Origin: Amycolatopsis sp. FBCC-B4732
GTDB taxonomy: Bacteria > Actinomycetota > Actinomycetes > Mycobacteriales > Pseudonocardiaceae
Assembly: GCF_023008405.1 (NCBI RefSeq)
Contig: NZ_CP095376.1
Location: 4,240,001 to 4,304,000, forward strand
Direction of reading: 5' to 3'
Length of the DNA: 64,000 bases
Position numbers and translations under genes: made by a program. Positions within the stretch are counted from its first letter, which is position 1. Every line of letters begins with the position of its first letter. Shown here one piece after another: positions 8,794 through 18,145 of the stretch. A model generated the notes under the pieces. The model saw nothing but the letters and a program-made list of their open reading frames with translations. It was not told the DNA's origin and made no database searches.

Positions 8794-9948
8794 GTGCCCG
8801 AAGCCTTCCTCCTCGACGCGGTCCGCACCCCGGTCGGCCGGCGCGGCGGTGCCCTGTCCGGGTGGCACTCCGCCGACCTCGGCGCTCATGTGATCCAGGC
8901 GGTCGTCGCCCGCACGGGCGTCGACCCGGACCTCGTCGACGACGTCATCCTCGGCTGCACCGACACGCTCGGCCCGCAGTCGGGCAACATCGCGCGCACG
9001 GCGTGGCTGGCGGCGGGGTTCGGCGACCACGTACCGGGGGTGACGGTCGACCGGCAGTGCGGGTCGAGCCAGCAGGCCGTCCACTTCGCCGCACAGGCCG
9101 TCATGTCGGGGACGCAGGACCTGGTGCTGGCGGGCGGCGTGCAGAACATGAGCCGCATCCCGATCAGCGCGGCCATGCTGGCCGGGCGCGAACACGGCTT
9201 CGAGGACCCGTTCTCCGGGTCGAAGGGCTGGCAGGAGCGCTACGGCAGCGTCGAGGTCTCGCAGTTCCGCAGCGCGGACATGATCGCCTCGCACTGGGAC
9301 ATCAGCCGGGAGACCATGGAGGAGTACGCCTTCCGCAGCCACCAGCGGGCCGTCGCCGCCGTCGACTCCGGGCGGTTCGACGCGGAAATCGCGCCGGTCG
9401 ACGGCTTCCGGCACGACGAGGGGCCGCGCCGGGACACGTCGCTGGAGCGGATGCGCGGGCTGAAGCCGCTCGCTCCGGAGTCCCGGCTGACCGCGGCCGT
9501 GGCCAGCCAGATCTCCGACGGCGCGAGCGCGGCCCTGCTGGCGTCCGCGTCGTTCGTCGAGGAGCACGGCCTGACGCCCCGGGCGCGGATCCACCACCTG
9601 TCGGTGCGCGCCGCGGACCCGGTGTGGATGCTGACCGGCCCGATCCCGGCCACCGCGCACGCACTGCGCCGCGCCGGGCTCACGATCGGGGACATCGACC
9701 TGTTCGAGGTCAACGAAGCCTTCGCCAGCGTCGTGCTGGCGTGGCTGGACGAAACCGGCGCGGACCCCGACCGGGTCAACGTGAACGGGGGCGGCATCGC
9801 CCTCGGCCACCCGATCGGGGCCACCGGCACCAAGCTCCTGGCGACGCTCCTGCACGAACTGGAACGCCGCGGCGGCCGCTACGGCCTGCAGACGATGTGC
9901 GAAGGCGGCGGCACCGCCAACGTCACCATCATCGAACGCCTCTCGTGA
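8794..9948 (+). CDS. fadA6: Acetyl-CoA acetyltransferase (thiolase) FadA6-like
   Basis: A 384-residue thiolase with all three signature blocks: nucleophile Cys89 in VDRQCGSSQQAV, GGGIALGHPIGATGTK with the general-base histidine, and the late CEGGGTANV with the second catalytic cysteine. FadA6 performs thiolytic cleavage late in ring C/D catabolism. The GTG start follows AGGAG by 5 bases and lies 8 bases after ipdF. The stop codon is inside the left arm of a strong hairpin shared with the convergent fgd gene. Confidence 0.9.
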   Translation: MPEAFLLDAVRTPVGRRGGALSGWHSADLGAHVIQAVVARTGVDPDLVDDVILGCTDTLGPQSGNIARTAWLAAGFGDHVPGVTVDRQCGSSQQAVHFAAQAVMSGTQDLVLAGGVQNMSRIPISAAMLAGREHGFEDPFSGSKGWQERYGSVEVSQFRSADMIASHWDISRETMEEYAFRSHQRAVAAVDSGRFDAEIAPVDGFRHDEGPRRDTSLERMRGLKPLAPESRLTAAVASQISDGASAALLASASFVEEHGLTPRARIHHLSVRAADPVWMLTGPIPATAHALRRAGLTIGDIDLFEVNEAFASVVLAWLDETGADPDRVNVNGGGIALGHPIGATGTKLLATLLHELERRGGRYGLQTMCEGGGTANVTIIERLS

Positions 9949-9985
9949 GTGTTCAGGCGGGTGCCAACCCGCCTGAACACTCACG
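9944..9985. terminator. Bidirectional terminator hairpin between fadA6 and fgd
   Basis: A perfect 19-bp inverted repeat (left arm CGTGAGTGTTCAGGCGGGT, 9944-9962; right arm 9967-9985) with a 4-base loop GCCA. It spans the fadA6 stop codon and ends 3 bases before the convergent fgd stop, so it can terminate transcripts from both sides. No clear T-run follows, which is common in actinomycetes. Confidence 0.8.
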
Positions 9986-9988
9986 ACG

Positions 9989-10999
9989 TCAGGCGAGCTC
10001 GCGCAGCTTCGGCAGGACGTCCTCGGAGAATTGGCTCAGGAACCGCTCCTGGTCGTGGCCCGGGCCGTGCACGACCAGGTGGTTCAGGCCCGCGTCCACG
10101 TACGGCTTGACCAGTGCCACGGCCTCGTCCGGGTCGGACGCGACGATCCAGCGCTTCGCGACCTGCTCGATCGGCAGCTCGTTGGCCAGCCGCTCCATCT
10201 CGTCGGCCGACGAGATCGTGTGCTTCTGCTCCGCCGTCAGCGACAGCGGGGCCCAGAAGCGCGTGTTCTCCAGCGCCTTCTCCGGGTCGCGGTCGTAGGA
10301 GATCTTGACCTCGATCATCCGGTCGATGTCCTTGACCTCGCGCCCGGCGGCTTCCGCGCCCTCGGCCACGGCCGGCATCAGCTTCTCGGTGTAGAGGTCC
10401 ATGCCCTTGCCCGAGGTGCAGATGAAGCCGTCGCCCGCGCGGCCCGCGTACTTGGCCACCACCGGGCCGCCCGCGGCGATGTACACCGGCAGCGGCTGGT
10501 CGGGGCGGTCGTAGATCCGCGCGTCGACGAGCTTGTAGTACTCGCCGTCGTGCGAGACGTTGTCCTCGGTCCACAGGCGGCGCATCAGCGTGATCGCCTC
10601 GCGCAGCCGCGCGAACCGCTCCTTGAACTCCGGCCACTCCATGCCGGAGACGGCGATCTCGTTGAGCGCCTCACCGGTGCCGACCCCGAGGATCACCCGG
10701 CCCTCCGACAGCAGGGACATCGACGCGAACGCCTGCGCGATCACCGCCGGGTTGTACCGGAACGTCGGGGTCAGCACGCTCGTGCCGATCTGCACCCGGT
10801 TCGTCCGCTCCGCCACCGCCGGGATGAACGCCAGCGCCCACGGCGCGTGCCCGCCTTCGTGCCGCCAGGGCAGGAAGTGGTCGGCCACCCAGACCGAGTC
10901 CAGGCCGACCTCCTCGGCGCGCACGGCGAACTCGACCAGGTCGCGCGCCCCGAACTGCTCCGGCGACGCCTTGTAACCGACCTTGAGCGCCACTGTCAT
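9989..10999 (-). CDS. fgd: F420-dependent glucose-6-phosphate dehydrogenase
   Basis: A 336-residue luciferase-like (TIM-barrel) enzyme, the same length as M. tuberculosis Fgd1 and very similar along its length as remembered: [25 protein letters not shown] (Asp40-His41), [44 protein letters not shown]. It oxidises glucose-6-phosphate and reduces cofactor F420, supplying F420H2 to cytosolic reductases. Unusually it is the last gene of the steroid operon: its ATG overlaps the ipdC stop (ATGA, 10996-10999). This suggests it is made together with ring C/D enzymes. In M. tuberculosis fgd1 is unlinked to these genes. Confidence 0.92.
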   Translation of the reverse strand: MTVALKVGYKASPEQFGARDLVEFAVRAEEVGLDSVWVADHFLPWRHEGGHAPWALAFIPAVAERTNRVQIGTSVLTPTFRYNPAVIAQAFASMSLLSEGRVILGVGTGEALNEIAVSGMEWPEFKERFARLREAITLMRRLWTEDNVSHDGEYYKLVDARIYDRPDQPLPVYIAAGGPVVAKYAGRAGDGFICTSGKGMDLYTEKLMPAVAEGAEAAGREVKDIDRMIEVKISYDRDPEKALENTRFWAPLSLTAEQKHTISSADEMERLANELPIEQVAKRWIVASDPDEAVALVKPYVDAGLNHLVVHGPGHDQERFLSQFSEDVLPKLRELA

Positions 11000-12051
11000 C
11001 CTCCCGTTTCCCGGCCGAGGCGCCGCAGGATCTCACCCGCCTCGGCCACCGTGCCCTCGACGATCTCGCCGACCGTGGGCAGGTCGTGGATCATGCCCAC
11101 CACCTGCCCCGACGCTAGCACCCCGGCGTCGGTCCGGCCCTCGACCAGCCCCGCACGCAGCAGCATGGGGGTGTTGGCCGCCATGACCAGCTGACTCCAG
11201 GTGAGACCGTTGCCGTGCTTCATCGCGAAGCCTTCTTTGACCATGGCAACCGGGGACAGTCCGGTGATATTCCGGAACCGGAGGGCGTTCCGCGCGGCCT
11301 GCGCGAGTCCCTTGACGCGGCCGGCGCGCTCCAGCTTGTCGACGAGCGCGGTGCGCAGCACCCGGTGCGGCAGGCCGTCCACCCGGCGGGTGACGACGGT
11401 CCCGGCGAGCCCCTGCTCGAGGTACACGCGCTTGACCTCGTCCGGGACCGTGCTCTCCTTGCTGAGCAGGAACCGGGTCCCCATCGCCACGCCCGCGGCC
11501 CCGTAGGCCAGCGCGGCGGCGAGCCCGCGGCCGTCGAAGAAGCCGCCGGCCGCGATCACCGGGATGTCGACGGTGTCGAGCACGGACGGCAGCAGGAGCG
11601 TCGTGGCGACACCGCCGGTGTGGCCACCGCCTTCGCCGCCCTGGACGATGACGGCGTCCGCGCCCCAGCCCGCGACCTTCTCGGCGTGCCGGGCGGCGCC
11701 GACCGACGGGACCACGACGATGCCGTGGTCGCGCAGCTTCGCGATCATCTCCTTCCGCGGCGCGAGCGCGAACGACGCCACCTTCACGCCTTCGCGGATC
11801 AGCAGGTCCACCCGGTCGCCCGCGTCGGCGGCGTCGGCACGCAGGTTGACGCCGAACGGCTTCTCCGTGCGCTTCTTGACCTCCGCGATGGCGGCTTCGA
11901 GCTCGAGGTAGGTCATCGTGGCCGAGGCGAGGATGCCGAGCGCGCCCGCTTCGGCGGTCGCCGAGACCAGCCGCGGGCCGGCCACCCAGCCCATGCCGGT
12001 CTGGACGATCGGGTGCTCGACGCCGGCGAGGTCGGTCAGCGCGGTCTTCAC
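10996..12051 (-). CDS. ipdC: IpdC-like flavin oxidoreductase (nitronate monooxygenase family)
   Basis: A 351-residue FMN-dependent TIM-barrel protein of the 2-nitropropane dioxygenase family. The start GTG-AAG-ACC gives a [26 protein letters not shown]-terminus; [10 protein letters not shown] and [11 protein letters not shown] are flavin/phosphate-binding segments. IpdC acts on a HIP-derived CoA ester before ring cleavage in cholesterol degraders. It is coupled to ipdB by a GTGA overlap and to fgd by ATGA. The order ipdA-ipdB-ipdC equals Rv3551-Rv3553. Confidence 0.88.
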   Translation of the reverse strand: MKTALTDLAGVEHPIVQTGMGWVAGPRLVSATAEAGALGILASATMTYLELEAAIAEVKKRTEKPFGVNLRADAADAGDRVDLLIREGVKVASFALAPRKEMIAKLRDHGIVVVPSVGAARHAEKVAGWGADAVIVQGGEGGGHTGGVATTLLLPSVLDTVDIPVIAAGGFFDGRGLAAALAYGAAGVAMGTRFLLSKESTVPDEVKRVYLEQGLAGTVVTRRVDGLPHRVLRTALVDKLERAGRVKGLAQAARNALRFRNITGLSPVAMVKEGFAMKHGNGLTWSQLVMAANTPMLLRAGLVEGRTDAGVLASGQVVGMIHDLPTVGEIVEGTVAEAGEILRRLGRETGG

Positions 12052-12779
12052 GCCGGGACTTCCTTGTCGCGGAAGTTCTTCGGGTCGAGCACGTCCCGGA
12101 TCAGCCGCAGTTCTTCCGCCGTCGGTTCGCGGCTGGTGCCGGTTTCGGAGAAGTCGATCTCGAAGGTGGTCGCCGCCGCGACCTCGTCGCGCGTGACGCC
12201 CGGGTGCAGCGACACCGCGCGCATCGAGTGGTCCGGGGTGCCGAAGCCGAAGACGCCGAGGTTGGTGACGACCCGGTGGACGTCGTGGTACTTCTCGGCG
12301 GACGGCCCCGCCTTGGCCGCGTTGTCGTAGCCGACACCGGAAACGACGTCGACGGCGTCCACGAACACCCGCGGGGAATGCCTCGGCACCCAGTAGCTCG
12401 TGCGGTGGTTGACCGTGTTGCCGGGCGCGCCGCGCACGCCGAGCAGCTGCTTCTTCGGGTGCGCGTGGTCGCCGATGGCGGAGATGTTCTGGTTGCCGTG
12501 GCGGTCGACCTGGTTGGCGCCCATCACGACGTGCCGCCGTCCGTGCGGGACGATCGTGTCCAGCATCTTCCGGAACGGCTGCCAGCCCTCGACCACACCG
12601 TCGGGCGTGATCAGGTACGCCTCGCCGTCGGACATCAGCAGGTCCGGCTCGAACGTCAGCCGCGCGAGCTTCGCGCCCAGCTGCGGGATCAGGCCCATCG
12701 GGCTGGCCACGATCTCGCCGTCGCCGCGGAACAGCTCGGCCACCGCCACGACGGCGATCTCGGCCCGGGTCGCACTCAT
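12048..12779 (-). CDS. ipdB: Ring C hydrolase beta subunit IpdB
   Basis: A 243-residue class I CoA-transferase-like beta subunit. It lies directly after ipdA (ATGA overlap). IpdAB is reported to be a hydrolase, not a CoA transferase, that opens steroid ring C of COCHEA-CoA by a retro-Claisen-like step. Gene pairing, size and position beside echA20 and ipdC support the name. The segment ending SETGTSREPTAEELRLIRD is typical of the subunit's C-terminal region. Confidence 0.9.
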   Translation of the reverse strand: MSATRAEIAVVAVAELFRGDGEIVASPMGLIPQLGAKLARLTFEPDLLMSDGEAYLITPDGVVEGWQPFRKMLDTIVPHGRRHVVMGANQVDRHGNQNISAIGDHAHPKKQLLGVRGAPGNTVNHRTSYWVPRHSPRVFVDAVDVVSGVGYDNAAKAGPSAEKYHDVHRVVTNLGVFGFGTPDHSMRAVSLHPGVTRDEVAAATTFEIDFSETGTSREPTAEELRLIRDVLDPKNFRDKEVPA

Positions 12780-13639
12780 GCCGCCTCCGCCTCGAACTTG
12801 TCCACTTCGGACAGGTACGCGCGCTCGTCACCGGACAGGAACCGGTCCGCGAACCCGGACCAGGCATCGAGATCCTTCGCGCACGCCGCGTAATGACGCT
12901 GGAACCGTTCGTCCCGGCCGTAGTCCGGCACCGCCGTGGTGAAGTGCGCGCCGCGCGGCGCCTCGACGACGCCGTCCACGCTGCCGCGGTTGAGCAGCAA
13001 CGACTGCACCGGCCCGCCCGCCAGCAAGTCCGGCGTCTCGACGACTTTCTCGACCGACACGAACCGTTTCGCCGCCGCCAGGCAGAACAGGTCGTCGAAG
13101 TACGGGTCCGGCCCGAGGTACTGGGCGTTGCCGCGGGCGTCGGCGCGGTTGAGGTGCACCAGCGCCACGTCCAGGTGCCGCGCCGGGACCGCGACCAGCT
13201 CCTCGGCGTCGGCGTAGGGCGAACGCACGGTCCGCAGGTCCGGGTTCGCGCGCATCACCTCCGAGCCGAGCCCGGCGCGCATCGGCAGGAACGGAAGCCG
13301 TTGCGCCGCCGCGGAAAGCGCCGCGCCGAACATGCCTTCGTCGTACTCGGTCACCTCGATCGCGCCGGTCTCCCGCGCCCGGCCGAACCACGGGTCGAAC
13401 GGGATCGAATCCAGCGTCACGAACCCGAACACGACCCGCTTGACCTTGCCGGCCGCGCACAGCAGGCCGACGTCCGGGCCGCCGTAGGAGACGACGGTGA
13501 GATCCTTCACGGGAGTCCGGAGGATCGCGCGGACCAGGGCCATCGGCTTGCGCCGCGAACCCCAGCCGCCGATGCCGAGGGTCATGCCGTCTTCCAGTTC
13601 CGCCGCGGCTTCGTCGGCGGTCATGCGCTTATCGGCCAT
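12776..13639 (-). CDS. ipdA: Ring C hydrolase alpha subunit IpdA
   Basis: A 287-residue CoA-transferase-like alpha subunit. The N-terminus MADKRMTADEAAAELEDGMTLGIGGWGSRRKP has the glycine-rich GIGGWG loop characteristic of the family. With IpdB it forms the ring C-opening hydrolase of sterol and bile-acid catabolism. The gene overlaps echA20 by 11 bases at its start and ipdB by 4 bases at its end. Confidence 0.9.
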   Translation of the reverse strand: MADKRMTADEAAAELEDGMTLGIGGWGSRRKPMALVRAILRTPVKDLTVVSYGGPDVGLLCAAGKVKRVVFGFVTLDSIPFDPWFGRARETGAIEVTEYDEGMFGAALSAAAQRLPFLPMRAGLGSEVMRANPDLRTVRSPYADAEELVAVPARHLDVALVHLNRADARGNAQYLGPDPYFDDLFCLAAAKRFVSVEKVVETPDLLAGGPVQSLLLNRGSVDGVVEAPRGAHFTTAVPDYGRDERFQRHYAACAKDLDAWSGFADRFLSGDERAYLSEVDKFEAEAA

Positions 13640-14369
13640 TCAAGAACTCCTCGCGGGCCTCGTCGGACGCGCCGAGCAGGTTCAGCTCGAAGGTGAACCC
13701 CTGCTCGAACCGGTAGCTGCGGTGCACCTGCTGGGTGTCGATCCCGTTCAACGCCTCCTTGGCGGCCCGGATCACGCGCGGGTCCTTCCCGGCGATGTCG
13801 GCGGCGACGGCCATCGCCGCGTCGTCGAGCTCGGCGCGGGGCACGACCTGGTACACCGAGCCGTGGGCGTGCAGCTCGGCGGCGGTGATGGTGCGGGCGG
13901 TGAAGTACAGCGTGCGCATCAGGTGCTGCGGCACCAGCCGGGCCAGGTGCGTCGCCGCGCCGAGCGCCCCGCGTTCCACTTCGGGGACACCGAAAGTGGC
14001 GTCGTCGGACGCGATGACGACGTCGGCGTTGCCGACCAGCCCGATGCCGCCGCCGAGGCAGAAGCCGTGCACGGCCGCGACGACCGGCACCTCGCAGTCG
14101 TAGACGGCGCCGAAAGCCGCGTAGCAGCCCCGGTTCGCGCCGACGAGCGCGTCGTACCCCGCGCTGCGCTGGATCTCCTTGATGTCCACGCCCGCGTTGA
14201 AGCCCCGCCCCTCGGCGCGCAGGACGACGACGTGCACGTCCGGGTCGCGCCCAGCCCGCGTGAGCGCGTCGGCGAGGTCGAACCAGCCCTGCACGGGCAG
14301 CGCGTTGACCGGCGGGAAGTCGACCGTGACGACCTCGACGTGCGCGTCGCGCTTGGTGCGGATGCCCAT
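13629..14369 (-). CDS. echA20: Crotonase-family ring D hydrolase EchA20
   Basis: A 246-residue crotonase. The oxyanion-hole segment is GFNAGVDIKEIQR and the second loop GFCLGGGIGLVGNADVVIASDD, followed by GVPEVERGALG. EchA20 is known to hydrolyse ring D of the CoA ester HIEC-CoA ahead of IpdAB. The location, immediately before ipdAB and after two SDR genes, equals Rv3548c-Rv3552. Its start shares one base with the stop of the preceding SDR gene. Confidence 0.88.
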   Translation of the reverse strand: MGIRTKRDAHVEVVTVDFPPVNALPVQGWFDLADALTRAGRDPDVHVVVLRAEGRGFNAGVDIKEIQRSAGYDALVGANRGCYAAFGAVYDCEVPVVAAVHGFCLGGGIGLVGNADVVIASDDATFGVPEVERGALGAATHLARLVPQHLMRTLYFTARTITAAELHAHGSVYQVVPRAELDDAAMAVAADIAGKDPRVIRAAKEALNGIDTQQVHRSYRFEQGFTFELNLLGASDEAREEFLNGR

Positions 14370-15247
14370 CAGCTCGCTCCGTAGACGGGTTCGGGCTCGG
14401 GCGCGCGCTCGAGCAGGTCGGCGACGACCGGGCCCAGTTCCGCCGGGTCCCAGCGCTCCCCCTTGTCCACGGCCGGGCCGTGCCGCCAGCCCTGCGCGAG
14501 GGACACCTTGCCGCCCTCGACCTCGAACATCCGGCCGGTGACGTGCGAAGATTCCGCGCTGCCCAGCCACACGACGAGCGGCGAGACGTTCTCCGGCGCC
14601 ATCGCGTCGAAGCCGCTCTCGGGCTTCGCCATCGACGTGAACACCCCTTCGGTCATCCGCGTCCGCGCGGCCGGCGCGATCGCGTTCACCGTCACCCCGT
14701 ACCGCGCCAGCTCGGCCGCCGCCACGACGGTCAACCCGGCGATACCGGCCTTCGCCGCCGAATAGTTGCCCTGGCCGACGCTGCCCAGCAACCCGGCGCC
14801 CGAACTGGTGTTGATCACCCGCGCCCGCGGCGGCCGGCCCGCTTTGGCCTCGGCCCGCCAGTGCCCGGCGGCGTGCCGCAGCGGCGCGAAATGTCCCTTC
14901 AGGTGCACGCGGATCACCGCGTCCCACTCGTCCTCGTCCAGGTTGGCCAGCATCCGGTCCCGGACGAACCCCGCGTTGTTGACCAGCACGTCGAGGCGCC
15001 CGAAGGTCTCCAGCGCCGTGCCGATCAGTTCCGCGGCCCCGGCCCAGTCGGCGATGTCCGAGGTGTTCGCCACCGCCTTCCCGCCGCGTTCCCCGATCTC
15101 GGCGACGACCTCGGCGGTCGCGTCCCCGGCCACGTCGTTGACCACGACCAGCGCCCCTTCGGCGGCGAACGCGAGGGCGTGCGCGCGCCCGATCCCGCGT
15201 CCGGCTCCGGTCACCACGACCACCCGGTCCTGGCACAACCCGCTCAC
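14369..15247 (-). CDS. Short-chain dehydrogenase, Rv3548c-like
   Basis: A 292-residue SDR with TGAGRGIG, VNNAGFVRD, the serine in NTSSGAGLLG and catalytic YSAAK. The long C-terminal tail (after FEVEGGKVSLAQG) is typical of the Rv3548c/MFE-type dehydrogenases. It probably oxidises a hydroxyacyl-CoA in ring C/D breakdown. It is coupled to the upstream SDR by GTGA (15244-15247). The exact substrate is not assignable. Confidence 0.85.
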   Translation of the reverse strand: MSGLCQDRVVVVTGAGRGIGRAHALAFAAEGALVVVNDVAGDATAEVVAEIGERGGKAVANTSDIADWAGAAELIGTALETFGRLDVLVNNAGFVRDRMLANLDEDEWDAVIRVHLKGHFAPLRHAAGHWRAEAKAGRPPRARVINTSSGAGLLGSVGQGNYSAAKAGIAGLTVVAAAELARYGVTVNAIAPAARTRMTEGVFTSMAKPESGFDAMAPENVSPLVVWLGSAESSHVTGRMFEVEGGKVSLAQGWRHGPAVDKGERWDPAELGPVVADLLERAPEPEPVYGAS

Positions 15248-16011
15248 GAATCCTCCCGATGGTTGACGTCGGCCGCGGCGAGGAAGGCCGGGACCTCACC
15301 GCCGCCGTGCACGCGCAGGGTGGCGCCCGAGACGTAGGAAGCCAGCGGCGAAGCCAGGAACGCGGCACAGGCGCCGACCTCCCGGGGTTCGGCGAGCCGC
15401 CCCAGCGGCACGGTCTTCCCGACCGCCTCGACCGCGGCTTCGCTGCCGTAGTGCAGGTGCGACTGCTCGGTCCGCACCATCCCGACGGCCAGCCCGTTGA
15501 CCCGCACCTTCGGCGCCCACTCGACGGCCAGGCTCGCGGTCAGGTTGTCCAGCCCCGCCTTCGCCGCCCCGTAGGCCGCCGTCCCCGGCGAGGCGCGCGT
15601 CCCGCTGACGCTGGAGATCATCACGATCGAGCCGCCGTCGTCCTGCCGCTGCATCACGGCGTTGGCGTGCTGCGAGACCAGCAGCGGGGCCAGCAGGTTG
15701 AGCTGCACGATCTTTTCGTGCAACCGCGGCGAGCCCTCCGCGGCCGGGACGTAGGGCGCCCCACCGGCGTTGTTCACGACGACGTCGAGGCGCCCGTGCC
15801 GGTCGACGATCCCCTCGACGAGCGCGGCGACCTGCGCGTCGTCCCGGACGTCGCATCGGACGAACTCGGCGTCGGTGGGTGCCTCGCGCCGCGCGCAGGT
15901 GACCACGCGTGCCCCGTGGGCCAGGAACACGTTACAGATGCCCTGACCCACGCCACGGACACCGCCGGTGACCAGCACCACGGCACCGGCCAGGCCCAGA
16001 TCGGTCTTCAC
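15244..16011 (-). CDS. Short-chain dehydrogenase, Rv3549c-like
   Basis: A 255-residue classical SDR: TGGVRGVGQG cofactor motif, VVNNAGG, serine in MISSVSG and catalytic YGAAK. It is the first gene of the SDR-SDR-echA20-ipdABC-fgd operon. The GTG start has no recognisable Shine-Dalgarno site and lies only 11 bases from the operator dyad, so the mRNA may be leaderless or nearly so. It corresponds to Rv3549c in gene order. Confidence 0.85.
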   Translation of the reverse strand: MKTDLGLAGAVVLVTGGVRGVGQGICNVFLAHGARVVTCARREAPTDAEFVRCDVRDDAQVAALVEGIVDRHGRLDVVVNNAGGAPYVPAAEGSPRLHEKIVQLNLLAPLLVSQHANAVMQRQDDGGSIVMISSVSGTRASPGTAAYGAAKAGLDNLTASLAVEWAPKVRVNGLAVGMVRTEQSHLHYGSEAAVEAVGKTVPLGRLAEPREVGACAAFLASPLASYVSGATLRVHGGGEVPAFLAAADVNHREDS

Positions 16012-16021
16012 GCCACAAAAC

Positions 16022-16035
16022 TAGAACACGTTCTT
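16022..16035. promoter_or_regulatory. KstR-like operator before the ipd operon
   Basis: The dyad AGAACACGTTCT (16023-16034), preceded by CAAAACT, lies 11 bases upstream of the first SDR start. It is the exact reverse complement of the core at 6826-6837. The closeness to the start codon fits direct repression of a promoter overlapping the dyad. Confidence 0.7.
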
Positions 16036-16078
16036 GCTTTGGGCAAGGTGCGGTGCCCGCTCGGTGCCCGGTCCGGAT

Positions 16079-16131
16079 GTCATGAACGAGTCGTTCACCG
16101 CGTCCGGCGAGGTGAAAGGGTCTTTCATGAC
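16079..16131. repeat. 53-bp palindromic dispersed element, copy 1
   Basis: The left arm GTCATGAACGAGTCGTTCAC and right arm GTGAAAGGGTCTTTCATGAC enclose a 13-bp centre CGCGTCCGGCGAG. The arms are imperfect inverted repeats (16 of 20 positions). A second copy at 43820-43872 has the same left arm, one change in the right arm and the centre inverted. Here it lies downstream of the PucR gene and could act as a terminator for it. Confidence 0.8.
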
Positions 16132-16177
16132 GGTGCGGACCGCCGGACCGGCCGCGCCCGCGCGGCTCCGGCGACAG

Positions 16178-17386
16178 TCAGGCTCGCCGCGACCTGAGCC
16201 CCGAGGCGCGCAACGCCGCCTGCATCGCGAACCGGGCGTCGGCGTCCTCCAGCCGCTCCCCGAACGTCTGCTTCAGCTGCCGCACGCGGTAGCGCACCGT
16301 CTGCGGGTGCACCGAAAGCTCCACGGCGATCTTCTCCGAGTTGCCCCCGTTCTGCAGCCAGGACAGCAGCGTCTCGCCCAGCCGCCGCCGCGTGCGGTCC
16401 GGGAACTGCGCCAGCGGGGCCAGTTCGCGGTCGGCCAGCTGGTCCGCCAGGGGCGCGTCGGACAGCAGCCACAGCGTGGTCAGGTACTCCGCGGACCACG
16501 TCACCGGGACGTCCGGGAGCGCGCCGTCGGCCACCAGGCGCAGGGCGGTGCGGGCCCAGCGCAGGGAGTCCGCCGCCGAAGCGACGTCCGTCGCCGGGCC
16601 GACCGCCACGCGCGTGCCGAGGCGGGTCAGCGCGCCGGCGGCGGCCGGGGCGGGCAGGAGCAGGTACGGCTGCGGGGGTTCGAGGTCGGTGAGCACCTCG
16701 GGACCCCACGACGCACCGGCCGGCGCCTCCGCCGCGATCGCCACCACCGAACCGGGGACGGGCCAGCCGGCCGCGGCCGCGAGCTCGGCGAGGACCGGCT
16801 CCGGGAGGGCACCCGGGCCGACGAGCAGCCGCAGCAGCCGGCGGCGCAGGCCCGCCCGCGTGCCGTCGATCTCCGCGCGCGCTTCGCGGTAGCCCTGCGC
16901 CGACATCCGGGCCAGCTCGTCCGCGTAGCCGAACAGCATCTCGGCCAGCCGCGCCATCGCCGCCGACGACAGCCGGTGACGGCGGCCCAGCCGCATGATC
17001 CAGCGCCAGCCCGCGCGGGTGCCGGCGCGGTACGCCGCCTGGAGGTCGTCGAGCATCCGGCCTTCGCGCGCTTCGCCCGCACCGAGCCGGTGGCACGTCG
17101 CGTACAGCCGGTCGCGCGGCGCCCGCGGGTCCTCGACGAGGTCCACGAAGAGCGCGACCGCGCACTCGACGCCGTGCCGGGTCACGCGGCCGTAGGACCC
17201 GTCCCCCGGCCGGGCGTAGACCGGGACGACCCGCCACACCTCCTGGACGATCCAGTCCACCAATGCCGGCAGGGCCGGACGCATGAGCGCCGCCAGCTCG
17301 CTCCTCCCGAGGATTTCTTCGCCGTCGTCCCGGTGAGCCGGAACGCGTGGCCGGGCACTTTCGGGGGACACCAAGGGTTCCTCCAC
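16178..17386 (-). CDS. PucR-family transcriptional regulator
   Basis: A 402-residue protein with a long N-terminal helical sensor-like region, a middle GGDEF-like fold segment and a C-terminal PucR helix-turn-helix (SVHPQTVRYRVRQLKQTFG). A close relative with the same layout is encoded at 35191-36423, at the other edge of the lipid locus. It diverges from a TetR gene with only 65 bases between them. The GTG start at 17386 is the longest choice; a GTG six codons in (VSP) is an alternative. The effector is unknown. Confidence 0.85.
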   Translation of the reverse strand: MEEPLVSPESARPRVPAHRDDGEEILGRSELAALMRPALPALVDWIVQEVWRVVPVYARPGDGSYGRVTRHGVECAVALFVDLVEDPRAPRDRLYATCHRLGAGEAREGRMLDDLQAAYRAGTRAGWRWIMRLGRRHRLSSAAMARLAEMLFGYADELARMSAQGYREARAEIDGTRAGLRRRLLRLLVGPGALPEPVLAELAAAAGWPVPGSVVAIAAEAPAGASWGPEVLTDLEPPQPYLLLPAPAAAGALTRLGTRVAVGPATDVASAADSLRWARTALRLVADGALPDVPVTWSAEYLTTLWLLSDAPLADQLADRELAPLAQFPDRTRRRLGETLLSWLQNGGNSEKIAVELSVHPQTVRYRVRQLKQTFGERLEDADARFAMQAALRASGLRSRRA

Positions 17387-17407
17387 CGGGGACGGGCGAC
17401 GGAACGA

Positions 17408-17427
17408 GCTTTACCGGACGGTAAAGC
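17408..17427. promoter_or_regulatory. Operator dyad between pucR-like and tetR genes
   Basis: A perfect 9-bp inverted repeat, GCTTTACCG / CGGTAAAGC, with a 2-base spacer lies midway between the divergent PucR and TetR genes. Its size and symmetry suit a TetR dimer, so autoregulation by the neighbouring TetR protein is the simplest reading. Confidence 0.65.
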
Positions 17428-17451
17428 AGCGGGACCGTACAGTACACCTCC

Positions 17452-18120
17452 ATGAGCCGGCCGAGTCGTCCTGATCGATCCAGCGCTCGCCGCAGCCCGG
17501 CCGCCCGGCCCACCGACGGCGAACTGCTCGACGCCGCCCGCGCGGTCTTCGCCGAGCGCGGCTACGCCCAGGCCACCATGGGGCTGATCGCCGAGCGCGC
17601 CGACTCCACCAAACCCACCCTCTACGCGCACTTCGGGGACAAAGCGGCCCTCTTCCGCGCCACCGTGACCCGCGAAGTCGCCGCGCTGCGGGACTGGGTG
17701 CTCACCGCCTACGAAACCGCGAGCGCGCGGCCACTGGAAGAGCGCGTGCGGCTCTCGGTGATGGCGATGTTCGGCTACGCCGGCGCCCACCCGGACAGCT
17801 TCCGGCTGCTGTTCGACTCCGCCGTCGACGAGATGTCGAACGAGCGCCGCGCGCTGGCCGACACCGTCACCACGCACGTCCTCGGCCGGATCCACGAGCA
17901 CCTGCTGGCCCACGGCCGCACGCCCGGCCCGGGCGCGGACCTGCTCGCCGCGATGATGGTGGGCCTCGTCGGCCGCGCCGCGATGCACGTTTCGCACTCC
18001 CCCGGCGTCGACCCGATCGCGGCGGGCGAACTGGCCACCGGGTTCGTCCTGGCCGCGCTGCGCGGCCTCGACCCGGTGCTGCTCGACCGCGTCGACGACG
18101 CGCGCCAGTGCGCCACCTGA
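17452..18120 (+). CDS. TetR-family transcriptional regulator
   Basis: A 222-residue TetR protein. The N-terminal DNA-binding domain (about residues 20-75) has [35 protein letters not shown], split here from the basic N-terminal tail. The C-terminal half is the ligand and dimer domain. It diverges from the PucR gene and has its own likely operator. A hairpin CCGCCGG/CCGGCGG follows at 18146-18166. The ligand is unknown; it could regulate the adjacent lipid locus. Confidence 0.85.
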   Translation: MSRPSRPDRSSARRSPAARPTDGELLDAARAVFAERGYAQATMGLIAERADSTKPTLYAHFGDKAALFRATVTREVAALRDWVLTAYETASARPLEERVRLSVMAMFGYAGAHPDSFRLLFDSAVDEMSNERRALADTVTTHVLGRIHEHLLAHGRTPGPGADLLAAMMVGLVGRAAMHVSHSPGVDPIAAGELATGFVLAALRGLDPVLLDRVDDARQCAT

Positions 18121-18145
18121 GCATCCACACCGGACTGGTTGTCAC

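Noticed and set aside
17452..18120. TetR gene as the KstR/KstR2 regulator of the steroid genes
   Set aside because: It is separated from the steroid operons by a PucR gene and has its own unrelated operator (GCTTTACCG dyad); no specific similarity could be shown.
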